Origin: Bifidobacterium catulorum
GTDB lineage: Bacteria > Actinomycetota > Actinomycetes > Actinomycetales > Bifidobacteriaceae
Assembly: GCF_003129925.1 (NCBI RefSeq)
Contig: NZ_QFFN01000016.1
Coordinates: 1-53,915 of the forward strand
DNA length: 53,915 nucleotides
Direction of reading: 5' to 3'
The position numbers and the translations under genes were made by a program. Below are positions 43,001 through 51,638 of this stretch, one piece after another. The notes under the pieces are model-generated. The model searched no databases, was not told the DNA's origin, and saw only the letters and a list, made by a program, of their open reading frames with translations. Numbering within the stretch: position 1 is the stretch's first letter; each line of letters opens with the position of its first letter.

Positions 43001-44592
43001 CCTGGAAGGGCGATGACGGCAAGGTCGTCTACGTGGCCAACACCGACGCCGACGGCATGGTCAAGCAGGGCGAGGGCGGCGGCACCGACCAGCCGTCCGG
43101 CGACAAGATGACCGTTGACGCATGGCCCGGCCTCGACAAGGTGAAGGCCATCGACGGCGTGGACGAGTTCGGTGCGGGCAAGGCCACCGGCGAGCACACC
43201 GACGGCAACCTCTCCGGCTTGGCCTACCAGCCCGGCAAGGACGGCAAGCCCGGCACGCTGTGGGCCGCCGACAACGACCTCAACCCCACGCTCGGCATCA
43301 CCGGGCCGAAGGGCGCCGGCTCCATCAACAAGTTCGTCTACGACGCGGCCACCGGCACGTGGAAGCAGGACACGAACGACGGATGGGGCTTCACCAAGGA
43401 CGGCGTGGCGAAGGGCGGCAAGCAGCTGCACTTCAAGGACGGCAAGGGCGGCGTGGACTCCGAGGGCATCACGCTCATCGGCGGCGACCCGGCCAAGGGC
43501 GTGTTCATCGGTGCCGAACGCGACAACACCGACAAGAACAAGCCCCGTCCGTCCATCCTCCAGTACAACGTGAACGAGAAGACCACCGACACCAACGGTG
43601 ACGGCGCCCAGGACCTCACCGCCGCGCACGAGTGGAACCTCGTCGCCGGCCTGAGCCAGTTCGGCGTGCAGCTCGCCGACGGCGACGACGCCAATCTCGG
43701 CGTCGAGGGCGTGGCGTTCATCCCGGATTCCGTGCTCACCGAGAAGAAGTTCAAGGTGAACGTGGACCCGAAGAACGTGCACGAATACAACCCCGACGGC
43801 TTCGGCAACAGCTACGGCGGCCTGTTCTTCGTGGCGCTGGAGAAGACCAACGCCATCTACGCCTTCGCGCTTCAGGCCACCAAGGACGGCCACGACAACG
43901 CCTTCCCGGTGGCGCAGATCACTCTGCCGGAAGCCGCCGCCAACGCCGGATACTCCGGCCCGCGCGACCTGGCATGGGACGCCGAACACGGTCGCCTGCT
44001 CGCCCAGGGCGACAACACCATCGGCGCCGACGAGAAGCCCACCAAGGCCATGCTCGCCACCTACGAGTTCAAGGACGGCACGCTGCAGCTGACCAAGCTG
44101 AACGACGAGCCGTCCGAGATCGCCGCAGGCAACAGCGAAGGCTTCGCCATCACGCCCGACGCCGAAGCGAAGACGGTCGAAGGAGGCAAGGCCGGCAAGA
44201 CCTACAAGCCGGTGTTCTGGGCCGACGACGCCGTGACCGACGGCCACTCGCTGCGCATGGGCTACATCGAGGTCGGCGACGCCGGACAGCAGCCCGGCGG
44301 CAACACGAACCAGCCTGGCGGCAAGCCGAACCAGCCCGGTGGCAACACCACCGGCGGCCAGCAGAACAACAAGCCCGGCAACCAGCAGCCCGGCGGCAAC
44401 AACGGTGCCAACAACGGTGCCAACGGTGGCCAGAACGGCAACGGAAACGCCGGCGCCAACGGTTCCGCCGCGTCGACGAGCAACGGCGGCACGCTGTCGA
44501 AGACCGGTGCGGCCATCGGCGGCATCGCCCTCGCCGTGATCGTGCTCGCGGGTGCCGGCGTGGCCCTCGCGATGCGCAAGCGCCGCTCGTAG
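40057..44592 (+). CDS. Wall-anchored extracellular nuclease with lamin-tail and phytase-like domains
   Basis: 1511 aa. Signal peptide 1-~34 (GGLLAASMLFAAAVVPAQA). About 40-180: lamin-tail domain (VVINEAYLSGGSNGAKYKNKF). About 240-350: OB-fold region (IAEIQGTGDASPLVDKTVST) as in ExeM-type nucleases. About 510-870: endonuclease/exonuclease/phosphatase domain with GTFNVLNYF, SLEEIEN, VANHFKSKG, LVGDFNAY and SDHDPVVVGI. About 890-1000: a second lamin-tail-like domain. About 1020-1405: esterase-like/phytase-like domain (NLSGLAYQPGKDGKPGTLWA, DSEGITLIGG). Then a Gly/Asn/Gln-rich linker, LSKTG (1480-1484), helix and RKRRS. It probably degrades external DNA. The 5'-nucleotidase gene downstream shares its signal peptide. 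The ribosome site is AGGGGAAG. Confidence 0.88.
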   Translation: MKRFAARLQGGLLAASMLFAAAVVPAQAASAADAATGGNCAGVVINEAYLSGGSNGAKYKNKFIELANTTDGDISLDGASLQYRSASGTGAANGIVNLTGTIKAKGYYVVKANSNGANGEELPNADLDAENLMPSGTKGTLFLAATTDKLSPAAGDTTQNADIVDALGYGATNTFEKAAATAPKSNTDVKSLDRTDTKDTNDNSADFTLSADITPGAANVTNGGSQPTPPDPTPSEDKTIAEIQGTGDASPLVDKTVSTKGVVTATYPDGGFNGYTIQTPATGGSVDLAKHTASDGLFVYDATNAKTLKAGDYVEVSGKVSEYYGLTELNATKATKLTDKVEAPAPAQVAFPKTDAQRETLESMLVEPQGDYTVSDVYNTNKYGEIGLAAANKPFLNPTVKGLKGDAKTGAAYQAEVDRLEAESVTLDDGSSRNFLDTKYPTNADTPLPYLSNEQPVRVGEKVTFTKPVVFDYRNNAWKFQPTTRLTGDNADAQPVTFSNTRTDTPDLKAVGGDVKLGTFNVLNYFSTTADETGCATSNAYNDRAGNPVTARNCDVRGAWNKENMERQRAKIVKAINKLGADVVSLEEIENSAKAASVVPNDFKGNRRDYALSTLVDALNAEAGAGTWAYVPSPKDVPALDVEDVIRTAFIYKPAKVATVGETRILTDSDAFNGKNGYEHGRQPDAQAFKAKDAADSDAFLVVANHFKSKGSASNDLNKDPGDGSGNADYTRQAQASELLKFTDTVKNDLKLQKVFLVGDFNAYYAERPIQKIVTEGKYTDLSEQVSEKTGKYTYAYTVTDDKGNSNGGVGSLDHIFANEAALKDVTGADIWNINSVESVALEYSRYNYNAKNLYQPDQFRASDHDPVVVGIKTTAGETPVPPTFKDTIKDEGTAVYLKKIDVGTDTVTLGSKNTKDADISGWSFRDDKDSADHIYTVPDGTVIKAGGEAEFNLDKLAGIGLGKSDQVRVFDKSGKQILQFTWKGDDGKVVYVANTDADGMVKQGEGGGTDQPSGDKMTVDAWPGLDKVKAIDGVDEFGAGKATGEHTDGNLSGLAYQPGKDGKPGTLWAADNDLNPTLGITGPKGAGSINKFVYDAATGTWKQDTNDGWGFTKDGVAKGGKQLHFKDGKGGVDSEGITLIGGDPAKGVFIGAERDNTDKNKPRPSILQYNVNEKTTDTNGDGAQDLTAAHEWNLVAGLSQFGVQLADGDDANLGVEGVAFIPDSVLTEKKFKVNVDPKNVHEYNPDGFGNSYGGLFFVALEKTNAIYAFALQATKDGHDNAFPVAQITLPEAAANAGYSGPRDLAWDAEHGRLLAQGDNTIGADEKPTKAMLATYEFKDGTLQLTKLNDEPSEIAAGNSEGFAITPDAEAKTVEGGKAGKTYKPVFWADDAVTDGHSLRMGYIEVGDAGQQPGGNTNQPGGKPNQPGGNTTGGQQNNKPGNQQPGGNNGANNGANGGQNGNGNAGANGSAASTSNGGTLSKTGAAIGGIALAVIVLAGAGVALAMRKRRS

Positions 44593-44654
44593 TCACCCTC
44601 TATCGGTTCCCCTCCGTCGGGAGGGGAACCGGCGGTATGACCATCCATGACGAC

Positions 44655-44700
44655 AGCCGACTATGTGGACGCAGACCGCGTCTACGTAGTCGGCTTTTAT
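44655..44700 (+). terminator. Terminator after the nuclease gene
   Basis: AGCCGACTATGTGGACGC and GCGTCTACGTAGTCGGCT pair with two G-T/A-C wobbles over a 5-base loop and are followed by TTTTAT. A second hairpin, CGGTTCCCCTCC / GGAGGGGAACCG, lies at about 44605-44632. Together they separate the nuclease from the nucleotidase transcript. Confidence 0.75.
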
Positions 44701-44839
44701 TGTTCATCTGACGTTATTTCCCTCGACGTATGCAGTTCGCATCTCGTTGCCGAGACGGACGTACCGTGAATATGTCTATTGGTACTTTCTCGCAGGTCAT
44801 CCGATCTGCGTTGGAATCTACGGACAGGGGAAGAAAAAC

Positions 44840-47638
44840 ATGAGGTTCAACAAACGTATTCAGGGAGGACTGCTGGCGACCGCGATGCTGCTCGCCGCGG
44901 TGGTCGTCCCCGCGCAGGCCGCAAGCGCCGCCGAGGCCCAGCCGGCCGCCGACGCCGCCACGAACGTGACGCTGTTCGGCATCACCGATTTCCACGGCCA
45001 CATCGAGAACGGCGGCTACCTCGCCACCGCCTTGAAGGAAACCAAGGCCAAGAACCCGAACACGCTGTTCGTCGGCGCGGGCGATCTGGTCGGCGCCTCC
45101 GCGTTCGAGTCCTCGATCGCTGACGACGTCCCGGCCATGGAACAGCTCAAGACCATGGGCCTGGCCGTCACCGCCACCGGCAACCACGAGTTCGACAAGG
45201 GCGCCGCCGATCTGGCCGACCGCATCGTCCCGGGCATCGCCCCGGCCAAGTACGTCGTCGCCAACGTGACCGGCGATGTGCTCAAGGACAAGGTGCAGCC
45301 GTACGCCATCGAGACCATCGGCGGCAAGAAGGTCGCCTTCATCGGCGGCGTGTTCGGCACGCTCGCCGACTCCGTCTCCCCGGCCGGCATGAAGGGCATC
45401 ACCGTTACCGATCCGATCGCCGCGGTCAACAAGTACGCCGACGAGCTCTCCGACGGCAACGAGCAGAACGGCGAGGCCGACGCGGTCGTCGCCCTCGTGC
45501 ACGCCGACGCCAACGATCTGACCGGTCTTGACGCCAACGTGGACGCCGTCCTCGGCGGCCACACGCACGTGTACGAGACCGCCAAGACCAAGTCCGGCGC
45601 CCCGATCATCGAGACCGCCAACTACGGCACCCAGTACTCCACCACCGACCTGCAGATCACCGGCACCGGCAAGGACGCGAAGGTGACCGCCACCGCAGAG
45701 AAGCACGACGTGTTCGGCGGCGAGAAGGGCGACACCCCGCTCTACCAGTCCGACGAGACCGTGAACAAGATCTACACCGACGCCAAGGCTGCCGCCGACG
45801 CCAAGGGCGACGAGCAGCTCGGCACCCTCGCCGAAGGCTCCACCTTCAACCGCGGCGCCAGCAAGCCCGGCGACCTGACCACCCGCGGCAACAACCGTGG
45901 TGTGGAATCCACGCTCGGCATCCTCAACGGCAACGCCGCGAAGTGGGCCGCCGACCAGGCCGGCCAGAAGGCCGACATCGGCGTCATCAACGCCGGCGGC
46001 CTGCGCGCAGACCTCGACCCGAACAACGACGGCAAGGTCACTCTCAAGGAAGCCCACGACGTGCTGCCCTTCGGCAACTCCAACGCCGTGATCACGCTCA
46101 CCGGCGCCCAGCTCAAGACCCTGATCGAAGAGCAGTGGCAGCCCGCCAACGCCCAGCGTCCGGTCCTGTGGCTCGGCTTCTCCGACAACGTGAAGTACAA
46201 CTACAACACCTACAACGCCACCATCGACGGCAAGACCGTGCCGCGCGCCAAGGTCTACGACCTGACCGTCAACGGCAAGGCCGTGCAGCCCACCGACACC
46301 TTCAAGATCGCCGGCAACTCCTTCCTGCTCGCAGGCGGCGACAACTTCACCGTGTTCCAGAAGGGCACCGGCTACGTGGACACCGGCTACATCGACTTCG
46401 ACGGCTTCTCCGACTACCTCAAGGCCAACCCCGGTCTTGAAGCCCCGAAGGCCCGCAACAGCGCCGGCTTCTCCGCCGTCAAGCTCGACGGCAACACCGT
46501 GAGCTTCACCGTCAGTGGCCTCGCCTTCACCACAGACGAGCCGCGTCCATGGGGCATCAAGCTCACCGCCAACGGCGTGGACTTCGGCAACATCGGCGAC
46601 CTCGACTTCACCGGTGAGGAGAAGGGCCCCGGCGCCGGCTCCGTCACCGTGACCAAGACGCTCACCGACGCCGAGAAGGCCACGTTCCTTGAGAACGCCA
46701 AGAAGGCCGAGGCCATCGACGGCCAGAGCCTGTCCATCGCCGACGCCTCCGTGGAAACGCTCGCCACCAAGCCGTCCGACCAGCCGCAGCCGCAGCCGAC
46801 CGAGCCGGCCCTCGCGCTCGCCGACGAGAACAACAACGCCCTCAAGGCCCTCTCCCTGAAGCCGAACGACAAGAAGACCGTGCGCGCCTTCGTCAAGGGC
46901 GAGAACGTGGAAGGCACCAAGATCTACTGGCAGTCCTCCGACCCCGAGGTCGTGAGCTTCGCGCCGAAGGACGGACAGTCCGGTGAGAACGGCAAGAGCC
47001 GTGCCGCCCAGGCCTCCGTCGCCTACGACGAGCAGACCCTGCTCGCCCACAAGGACGGCAACGCGATCATCACCGTGACCGCCACCGTCAACGGCAAGGA
47101 CCTGAAGGCCGAACTGCCGGTGGCCGTGCGCGACGGCAAGATCGTCAAGCCCTCGCTTTACTTCACCGACGCCAACGGCAAGAAGATTACCTCGCTCAAG
47201 CTCAAGAAGGGCGCCTCCCAGAAGGTGTGGGCCATCGCCGAGGGCAAGAGCGTCGAAGGCAAGCCCGTGCAGTGGAAGTCCTCCGACCCGCAGACCGTGA
47301 GCTTCGCCGAGAAGACCGCGCAGAGCGCGCCGAACAACGGCTCCTCCAACGCCGTGGCCTTCAACGCGCAGACCCTGCTCGCCCACAAGGACGGCAAGGC
47401 CACGATCACCGTGACCGCCACCATCGACGGCAAGGCCCTGAAGGCCGAACTGCCGGTGACCGTCGGTGAGACCGCCCCGGCCAAGACCGCCCCCACCGCC
47501 GGCAAGACTGCCGGCAAGACCGCCGGCAACGGTCTGGCCAAGACCGGCACCGACATGACGCTCCCCGCCGTGTTCATGCTGATCGTCCTCGGTGTGGGCG
47601 CCGGCGCCGTGAGCATCGCCCGCAGGCAGCAGCACTGA
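44840..47638 (+). CDS. Wall-anchored 5'-nucleotidase
   Basis: 932 aa. Signal peptide 1-~27 or 30. Calcineurin-like metal site: D50 and H52 in ITDFHGH, D82 in GAGDLVG, N115-H116-E117 in GNHEFD, then GGHTHVY. The 5'-nucleotidase C-terminal domain has NAGGLRADL (from N384) and IAGNSFLLAGGDNFTVF. Two tandem Ig-like modules follow (about 665-770 and 770-870), sharing TLLAHKDG and ITVTAT, a clear internal duplication. The end has an LAKTG sorting signal (899-903), a helix and RRQQH. It would release phosphate and nucleosides from nucleotides outside the cell. I chose the ATG at 44840, with AGGGGAAG upstream, as its signal peptide matches the nuclease. Confidence 0.93.
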   Translation: MRFNKRIQGGLLATAMLLAAVVVPAQAASAAEAQPAADAATNVTLFGITDFHGHIENGGYLATALKETKAKNPNTLFVGAGDLVGASAFESSIADDVPAMEQLKTMGLAVTATGNHEFDKGAADLADRIVPGIAPAKYVVANVTGDVLKDKVQPYAIETIGGKKVAFIGGVFGTLADSVSPAGMKGITVTDPIAAVNKYADELSDGNEQNGEADAVVALVHADANDLTGLDANVDAVLGGHTHVYETAKTKSGAPIIETANYGTQYSTTDLQITGTGKDAKVTATAEKHDVFGGEKGDTPLYQSDETVNKIYTDAKAAADAKGDEQLGTLAEGSTFNRGASKPGDLTTRGNNRGVESTLGILNGNAAKWAADQAGQKADIGVINAGGLRADLDPNNDGKVTLKEAHDVLPFGNSNAVITLTGAQLKTLIEEQWQPANAQRPVLWLGFSDNVKYNYNTYNATIDGKTVPRAKVYDLTVNGKAVQPTDTFKIAGNSFLLAGGDNFTVFQKGTGYVDTGYIDFDGFSDYLKANPGLEAPKARNSAGFSAVKLDGNTVSFTVSGLAFTTDEPRPWGIKLTANGVDFGNIGDLDFTGEEKGPGAGSVTVTKTLTDAEKATFLENAKKAEAIDGQSLSIADASVETLATKPSDQPQPQPTEPALALADENNNALKALSLKPNDKKTVRAFVKGENVEGTKIYWQSSDPEVVSFAPKDGQSGENGKSRAAQASVAYDEQTLLAHKDGNAIITVTATVNGKDLKAELPVAVRDGKIVKPSLYFTDANGKKITSLKLKKGASQKVWAIAEGKSVEGKPVQWKSSDPQTVSFAEKTAQSAPNNGSSNAVAFNAQTLLAHKDGKATITVTATIDGKALKAELPVTVGETAPAKTAPTAGKTAGKTAGNGLAKTGTDMTLPAVFMLIVLGVGAGAVSIARRQQH

Positions 47639-47718
47639 GCCGCCGCATCCAGGTCCCGTGAAGGCCGGTCGGTCATCATCATCGGCCGGCCTCCACACCA
47701 CATCCGATAATTGACAAC

Positions 47719-47760
47719 CAATCGCCGAACCGACGGATCCCGCCGGTTCGGCGATTGTGT
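47719..47760 (+). terminator. Terminator after the 5'-nucleotidase
   Basis: CAATCGCCGAACCG (47719-47732) and CGGTTCGGCGATTG (47744-47757) are perfect 14-base arms, followed by TGTTTC. A shorter GGCCGGTCGG / CGGCCGGCC hairpin precedes it. It also ends close to the convergent esterase gene. Confidence 0.8.
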
Positions 47761-47778
47761 TTCTCCAGACGTTCTCCG

Positions 47779-48918
47779 TCAGACGCTGGCCGTCAACGTG
47801 GTCCGTGGCGACAGATGCTCGCGGAAGAACGCGATCATCGCGTCGTTGAGCGCGGCGCTGCCGGAATCCCACGTCATCAGCGGATAATCGTGGGGGATGC
47901 GTCGGCCGTTGACCGCCCGCAGATCATGCAGCTCATGGTCGCGGTCCATAGCTCGCAGCCGCATCGCCGTGATCAGCGAATCGGATTCCAGGAAATCATC
48001 GGTGCTGGTGGACAGCCAGACCGGTGGATAGTCGATTCGTTCCATCAGCGCCGCAGTCCGTTCATACGGCGTTCCGCCCAGCCGTCCGATCAACGGCCGG
48101 AACAGCGGACGCAGCTTTTCGAACAATTCGCCGGAATCCGGATACGACGGGTCGAACAGATGGTCGTAGGCCAGCATTCCGGATGTGAAGCCGACCGACC
48201 GGAACCGCGCCCCCCGCCCGGGGACGCCCAGCAGCGACGCCATCTCCCGGTTGGTCTCACAGGCGAGCAGGAACGTTCCCAGCAACGCGCCGGCGGAATC
48301 GCTGACGAGATACATCTGTTCGGACGACAACTGCCATGCCGCGCCGTTGTGCATCAGCCACTGCAACGCCGTCGACACGTCGGCGAGCATGTCGAGGAAA
48401 TCCCCGCCGGGCGCCAGCGTGTAGTTCGGGCAGACCACGGCGAATCCGTGTTCGGCGAGCTGGGCGGCGTAGGCGTTCTGGATCTCCTTGAACGAATAGA
48501 AGAACGCCCCGCCGTGGATGTTGAAGATGACCGGGATGTCGCCGTCGCCACGCAGATACGCCTCCTTCGGCAGGAATATGTCCAGAAGGTGGGACCTTGT
48601 CCCATCCCCGGCGTAGTCGATGTCCGCGAATTTCATCACGGTGCCGGGGACGGCGCTGCGGAAATCAAGTCGCCTGACGTCGCTGAACGCATAACTGGCC
48701 CGATGACGTCGGATGTACTCGACGAAATCGCGGTATTCGGCATCGTCGGGCATATCGTCGTCGGCGGGAATGTCCTCGTCAAGATACGTCCACGTTCTGG
48801 CGAGACGCTCCTGCAGCGGGGTCAGCCGCCGCCTGCCGTCCGTGGCATACAGGTCTTCGCGGGTGAAGGCGATGCCGTTGACGGAGAACGTCGTCGCCTC
48901 CTCGTTTCGATGATTCAT
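47779..48918 (-). CDS. Alpha/beta-hydrolase esterase (HSL/Abhydrolase_3 type)
   Basis: 379 aa. The oxyanion motif IHGGAFF, nucleophile Ser in SDSAGALLG, Asp in STSTDDFLESDS and His in HDYPL form the hydrolase triad. The first ~95 residues are an extra N-terminal segment before VMKFADIDYAG. No signal peptide, so cytosolic. It starts 11 bases after the sugar porter stop, hence same operon; its ribosome site overlaps the end of the porter gene. It might remove acetyl or other acyl groups from the imported sugar, for example an O-acetylated sialic acid or amino sugar, but this is context only. Confidence 0.85.
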   Translation of the reverse strand: MNHRNEEATTFSVNGIAFTREDLYATDGRRRLTPLQERLARTWTYLDEDIPADDDMPDDAEYRDFVEYIRRHRASYAFSDVRRLDFRSAVPGTVMKFADIDYAGDGTRSHLLDIFLPKEAYLRGDGDIPVIFNIHGGAFFYSFKEIQNAYAAQLAEHGFAVVCPNYTLAPGGDFLDMLADVSTALQWLMHNGAAWQLSSEQMYLVSDSAGALLGTFLLACETNREMASLLGVPGRGARFRSVGFTSGMLAYDHLFDPSYPDSGELFEKLRPLFRPLIGRLGGTPYERTAALMERIDYPPVWLSTSTDDFLESDSLITAMRLRAMDRDHELHDLRAVNGRRIPHDYPLMTWDSGSAALNDAMIAFFREHLSPRTTLTASV

Positions 48919-48929
48919 CGTTCCGCCCC

Positions 48930-50372
48930 CTACTTCAGTTCGGCCTTCATGTCCTCAAGCTCCACGCCGTTGGTCTCGGGCAGGAACCTGATGACGAAGA
49001 AGAATCCGAGCAGGGCCATCAGGGTGTAGAAGCCGTAGGTCCAGCCGAGTCCGATGCCGTCGCGCATGGGCGGATAGATGGTGGTGATGAGGAAGTTGAA
49101 CATCCAGTTCGCGGCGGTGGCCACGGCCTCGCCCTTGGCTCGGATGCGGTTGGGGAAGATCTCGCTGATGATGACCCACACGGCCACGTTCGTCGTGGCG
49201 CAGCAGACCAGGAAGAACGCATACGTGCAGATGATGGAGATCCACGTCCACGTGATCGACAGGCTCAGCGTGCCGTCGGCGTTGAGCTGCCCCTGGCCGA
49301 ATCCGATGGCCGTGATGCCGAGGAACACCGTCATCAGCAGCGTTCCGTATTTCATCAGATTGCGGCGTCCCACACGGTCGATGAGCACCATGCCGACCAC
49401 GGTGGCCACGGCGGCGAGCGTCGCGCGCACGACGGCGATGGTCAGCGACGCCTGCTCGCTGAAGCCGAGCATGTTCCACAGGCTGGAATCGTACAGCATG
49501 ATGATGTTCTGGCCGTTCGCCTGGGCGAGCAGCACGAAGATGATGGAGATCCAGACCACGCCTTTGAGACCGAAGGTCTTTCCGCGCAGCTCCTTGAAAC
49601 TGACCTTCCTTTCGTTCTCGTCGCTGTGGAACGACCTGCGGATCTTCTCGATGGTGGAATCCGCGTCGGGGTCGCCGATGACGTCGACCAGGATGTCGCG
49701 CGCCTTCCCGACGTCGCCCTTCATGACCAGATACCGCGGTGTCTCCGGCAGGGCGAAGCAGAGGAAGAACATGATGACGCCGGGCAATGCCGTGGTGACG
49801 AGCATCCAACGCCATGCGTCGAGGCCCATCCACATGGGCATTTCGGCGCCTCCCGAGATGGCCACGTAGATGTCGTTGACGACCAGGGACGCGATGATGC
49901 CGAGGGCGATGGCCATCTGCTGGAAGCTGGTGAAGAACCCGCGTCTCGCGGCCGGCGATATCTCCGAGATGTAGGCCGGGCCGATGGCCGAGGTGAATCC
50001 GACGCCGAGGCCACCGACGATGCGGAAGATGATGAACATGGTGAAGTCGGTCGTCAGGCCGGTGACCAGCGAGGCCGCCACGAACAGGACCGCGGCCAGT
50101 TCGAGCACGCGGATGCGTCCCATGCGGTCCGCGATCACGCCGGCGAACCATGCGCCGAACACGCAGCCCAGCAGGGCGCTGGACACGGAGAATCCGCTCA
50201 TCGTGCTGCTGAGCGCGAACCCGGAATCCGGGCTGGCGATGGCGGTGACCGCGCCGTTGATGACCGATGTGTCGTATCCGAACAGGAATCCGCCCACAGC
50301 GCCGATGGTGCAGACGGCGATCAGTTTGCCTTTGAGTTTTCCGTCGATTTGGGGTTGAGCATGTTGGCTCAT
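48930..50372 (-). CDS. Sugar porter family MFS transporter
   Basis: 480 aa, about 12 membrane segments. Sugar-porter motifs: GFLFGYDTSVINGA in segment 1, DRMGRIRVLELAA, ETPRYLVMKGD after segment 6, DRVGRRNLMKYG, and PETNGVELEDM at the end (PETKG-type). These place it with XylE/GalP-like proton symporters. I chose the ATG at 50372, preceded by AAAGGAG; earlier in-frame codons are in the shared regulatory gap. It is cotranscribed with the esterase and divergent from nanK-nanE, so it may import N-acetylmannosamine or a related sugar. The substrate is unproven. Confidence 0.92.
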   Translation of the reverse strand: MSQHAQPQIDGKLKGKLIAVCTIGAVGGFLFGYDTSVINGAVTAIASPDSGFALSSTMSGFSVSSALLGCVFGAWFAGVIADRMGRIRVLELAAVLFVAASLVTGLTTDFTMFIIFRIVGGLGVGFTSAIGPAYISEISPAARRGFFTSFQQMAIALGIIASLVVNDIYVAISGGAEMPMWMGLDAWRWMLVTTALPGVIMFFLCFALPETPRYLVMKGDVGKARDILVDVIGDPDADSTIEKIRRSFHSDENERKVSFKELRGKTFGLKGVVWISIIFVLLAQANGQNIIMLYDSSLWNMLGFSEQASLTIAVVRATLAAVATVVGMVLIDRVGRRNLMKYGTLLMTVFLGITAIGFGQGQLNADGTLSLSITWTWISIICTYAFFLVCCATTNVAVWVIISEIFPNRIRAKGEAVATAANWMFNFLITTIYPPMRDGIGLGWTYGFYTLMALLGFFFVIRFLPETNGVELEDMKAELK

Positions 50373-50392
50373 GATGGGCTCCTTTCCCCGAT

Positions 50393-50414
50393 CGATGGAC
50401 GTCGGTGTCCATCG
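50393..50414. promoter_or_regulatory. Dyad in the porter/nanK divergent region
   Basis: CGATGGAC (50393-50400) and GTCCATCG (50407-50414) are perfect arms around 6 bases. It lies 20 bases upstream of the porter ATG and may be an operator for the divergent pair. Confidence 0.45.
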
Positions 50415-50419
50415 GTAGG

Positions 50420-50436
50420 GCCCAATCGTATTGGGC
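50420..50436. promoter_or_regulatory. Second dyad in the porter/nanK divergent region
   Basis: GCCCAAT (50420-50426), CGT, ATTGGGC (50430-50436). A second perfect short dyad, six bases from the first; the AraC regulator at 52361 is the nearest candidate to act here. Confidence 0.4.
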
Positions 50437-50609
50437 GGACGGATTCCGGTCATCGTTGACGGGACTGTGGACGTGATGCAAATGGATGATTTTGTGATGT
50501 ATGGTCCCGGCCCGTTTGCCGGCGACGAAACGCCCTTGGAAGAATGGAAGCATGACGAACGACGCCGAATATGCGTCAATGCGGAGCATCCACACCAACG
50601 GAGGTGCAT

Positions 50610-51638
50610 ATGGATTCCATCATCGAAGATCAACGACGAACGATATTGGCCGTGGATATCGGCGGCACCAAGATCGCCGTCGGATTGATGCTGGCCCGAC
50701 TTGATGGACACGGCCGTATGCAGGCCATGCCGAGGATGCTTCGTGGCCATTCGATTCCCACCGGGGCCCGGCAGGGCGGCGAAGCGGTGCTGAAGCGTGT
50801 GATCGACGCCATGCGGGAATGTCTGGATGCCGGGGACGTGCCATATCCCCTGCTGGGCATAGGCGTCGCGTCGGCCGGCGTGATCGATGGCACGGGATCG
50901 GTGCTGTCGGCCACATCGCTGATTCCGGGCTGGACCGGCATGAGGCTACGCGAGGCGATATCAGCGGCTTTCGACCTGCCCGTATCCGTCGTCGGGGATG
51001 TGCAGGCGCATGCCCTTGGCGAGGCGTTGTGGGGATGCGGGAGGAGTCTGCGCTCGCTGCTGGTGGCGGCCCTCGGCACCGGCATCGGTGGAGCGCTCAT
51101 CGTCGGCGGCGAACTGGTGCGCGGCGCTCACGGCGCCTGCGGCCATATCGGCCATATGCCGCATCCCGATGCGAGGGGGATACCCTGTTCCTGCGGACGG
51201 TCCGGCCATGTGGAGCCGATAGCCTCCGGCATCGGCATCGCCGACAATTACCGGCGTCTCATGCGGCGGGAAGGCCGGGACGCGCCGCCGGTCGACGGAG
51301 GGGAGGTCTCCGCGCTGGCGGCCCGAGGCGACGAAGCGGCGAGGGCGAGCCTCGTTCTGGCCGGCCATGCCATCGGCGACGTCCTCGGCGGATTGGTGAA
51401 CGCCGTCGACCCCGACGCGGTGGTGTTGTCCGGTTCCGTCGTGAGATCCGGACGATGCTGGATGGATGCCGTGAACGAAGGCATCCGCCGTCAGACGCTT
51501 GGCATACTTGAACGGACTCCCGTCCTCGTGGGCACGCTCGGCAGCAAAGCCCCGCTTATCGGCGCCGCTGAGGCGCTGTGTTCCGACCGTTCCAATGAAG
51601 CACATACGGAGGAGACCAGTCATGAATCCGCACAATAG
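50610..51638 (+). CDS. nanK: N-acetylmannosamine kinase (ROK family, NanK-like)
   Basis: 342 aa. It phosphorylates ManNAc at C6. The ATP motif is DIGGTKIAVG (from D16). The sugar-zinc region reads GHIGH (H179, H182) and then CSCGRSGHVE (193-202) and PIASG. GHIGH in place of the usual GEIGH and the (E)xIASG ending match NanK as I recall the E. coli protein, which supports ManNAc over glucose. An oddity: the third zinc Cys of CxCGxxGC is His200. The catalytic loop is GDVQAHALGE. The ATG at 50610 follows GGAGGT. The stop lies 17 bases inside nanE, so they are coupled. Confidence 0.87.
   Translation: MDSIIEDQRRTILAVDIGGTKIAVGLMLARLDGHGRMQAMPRMLRGHSIPTGARQGGEAVLKRVIDAMRECLDAGDVPYPLLGIGVASAGVIDGTGSVLSATSLIPGWTGMRLREAISAAFDLPVSVVGDVQAHALGEALWGCGRSLRSLLVAALGTGIGGALIVGGELVRGAHGACGHIGHMPHPDARGIPCSCGRSGHVEPIASGIGIADNYRRLMRREGRDAPPVDGGEVSALAARGDEAARASLVLAGHAIGDVLGGLVNAVDPDAVVLSGSVVRSGRCWMDAVNEGIRRQTLGILERTPVLVGTLGSKAPLIGAAEALCSDRSNEAHTEETSHESAQ

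Noticed and set aside
40102..44247. Minus-strand open frame of 1381 codons
   Set aside because: Antisense shadow of the nuclease gene, which has clear domains, signal peptide and anchor.
44714..47872. Minus-strand open frame of 1052 codons
   Set aside because: Antisense to the 5'-nucleotidase, whose metal and substrate motifs are complete on the plus strand.
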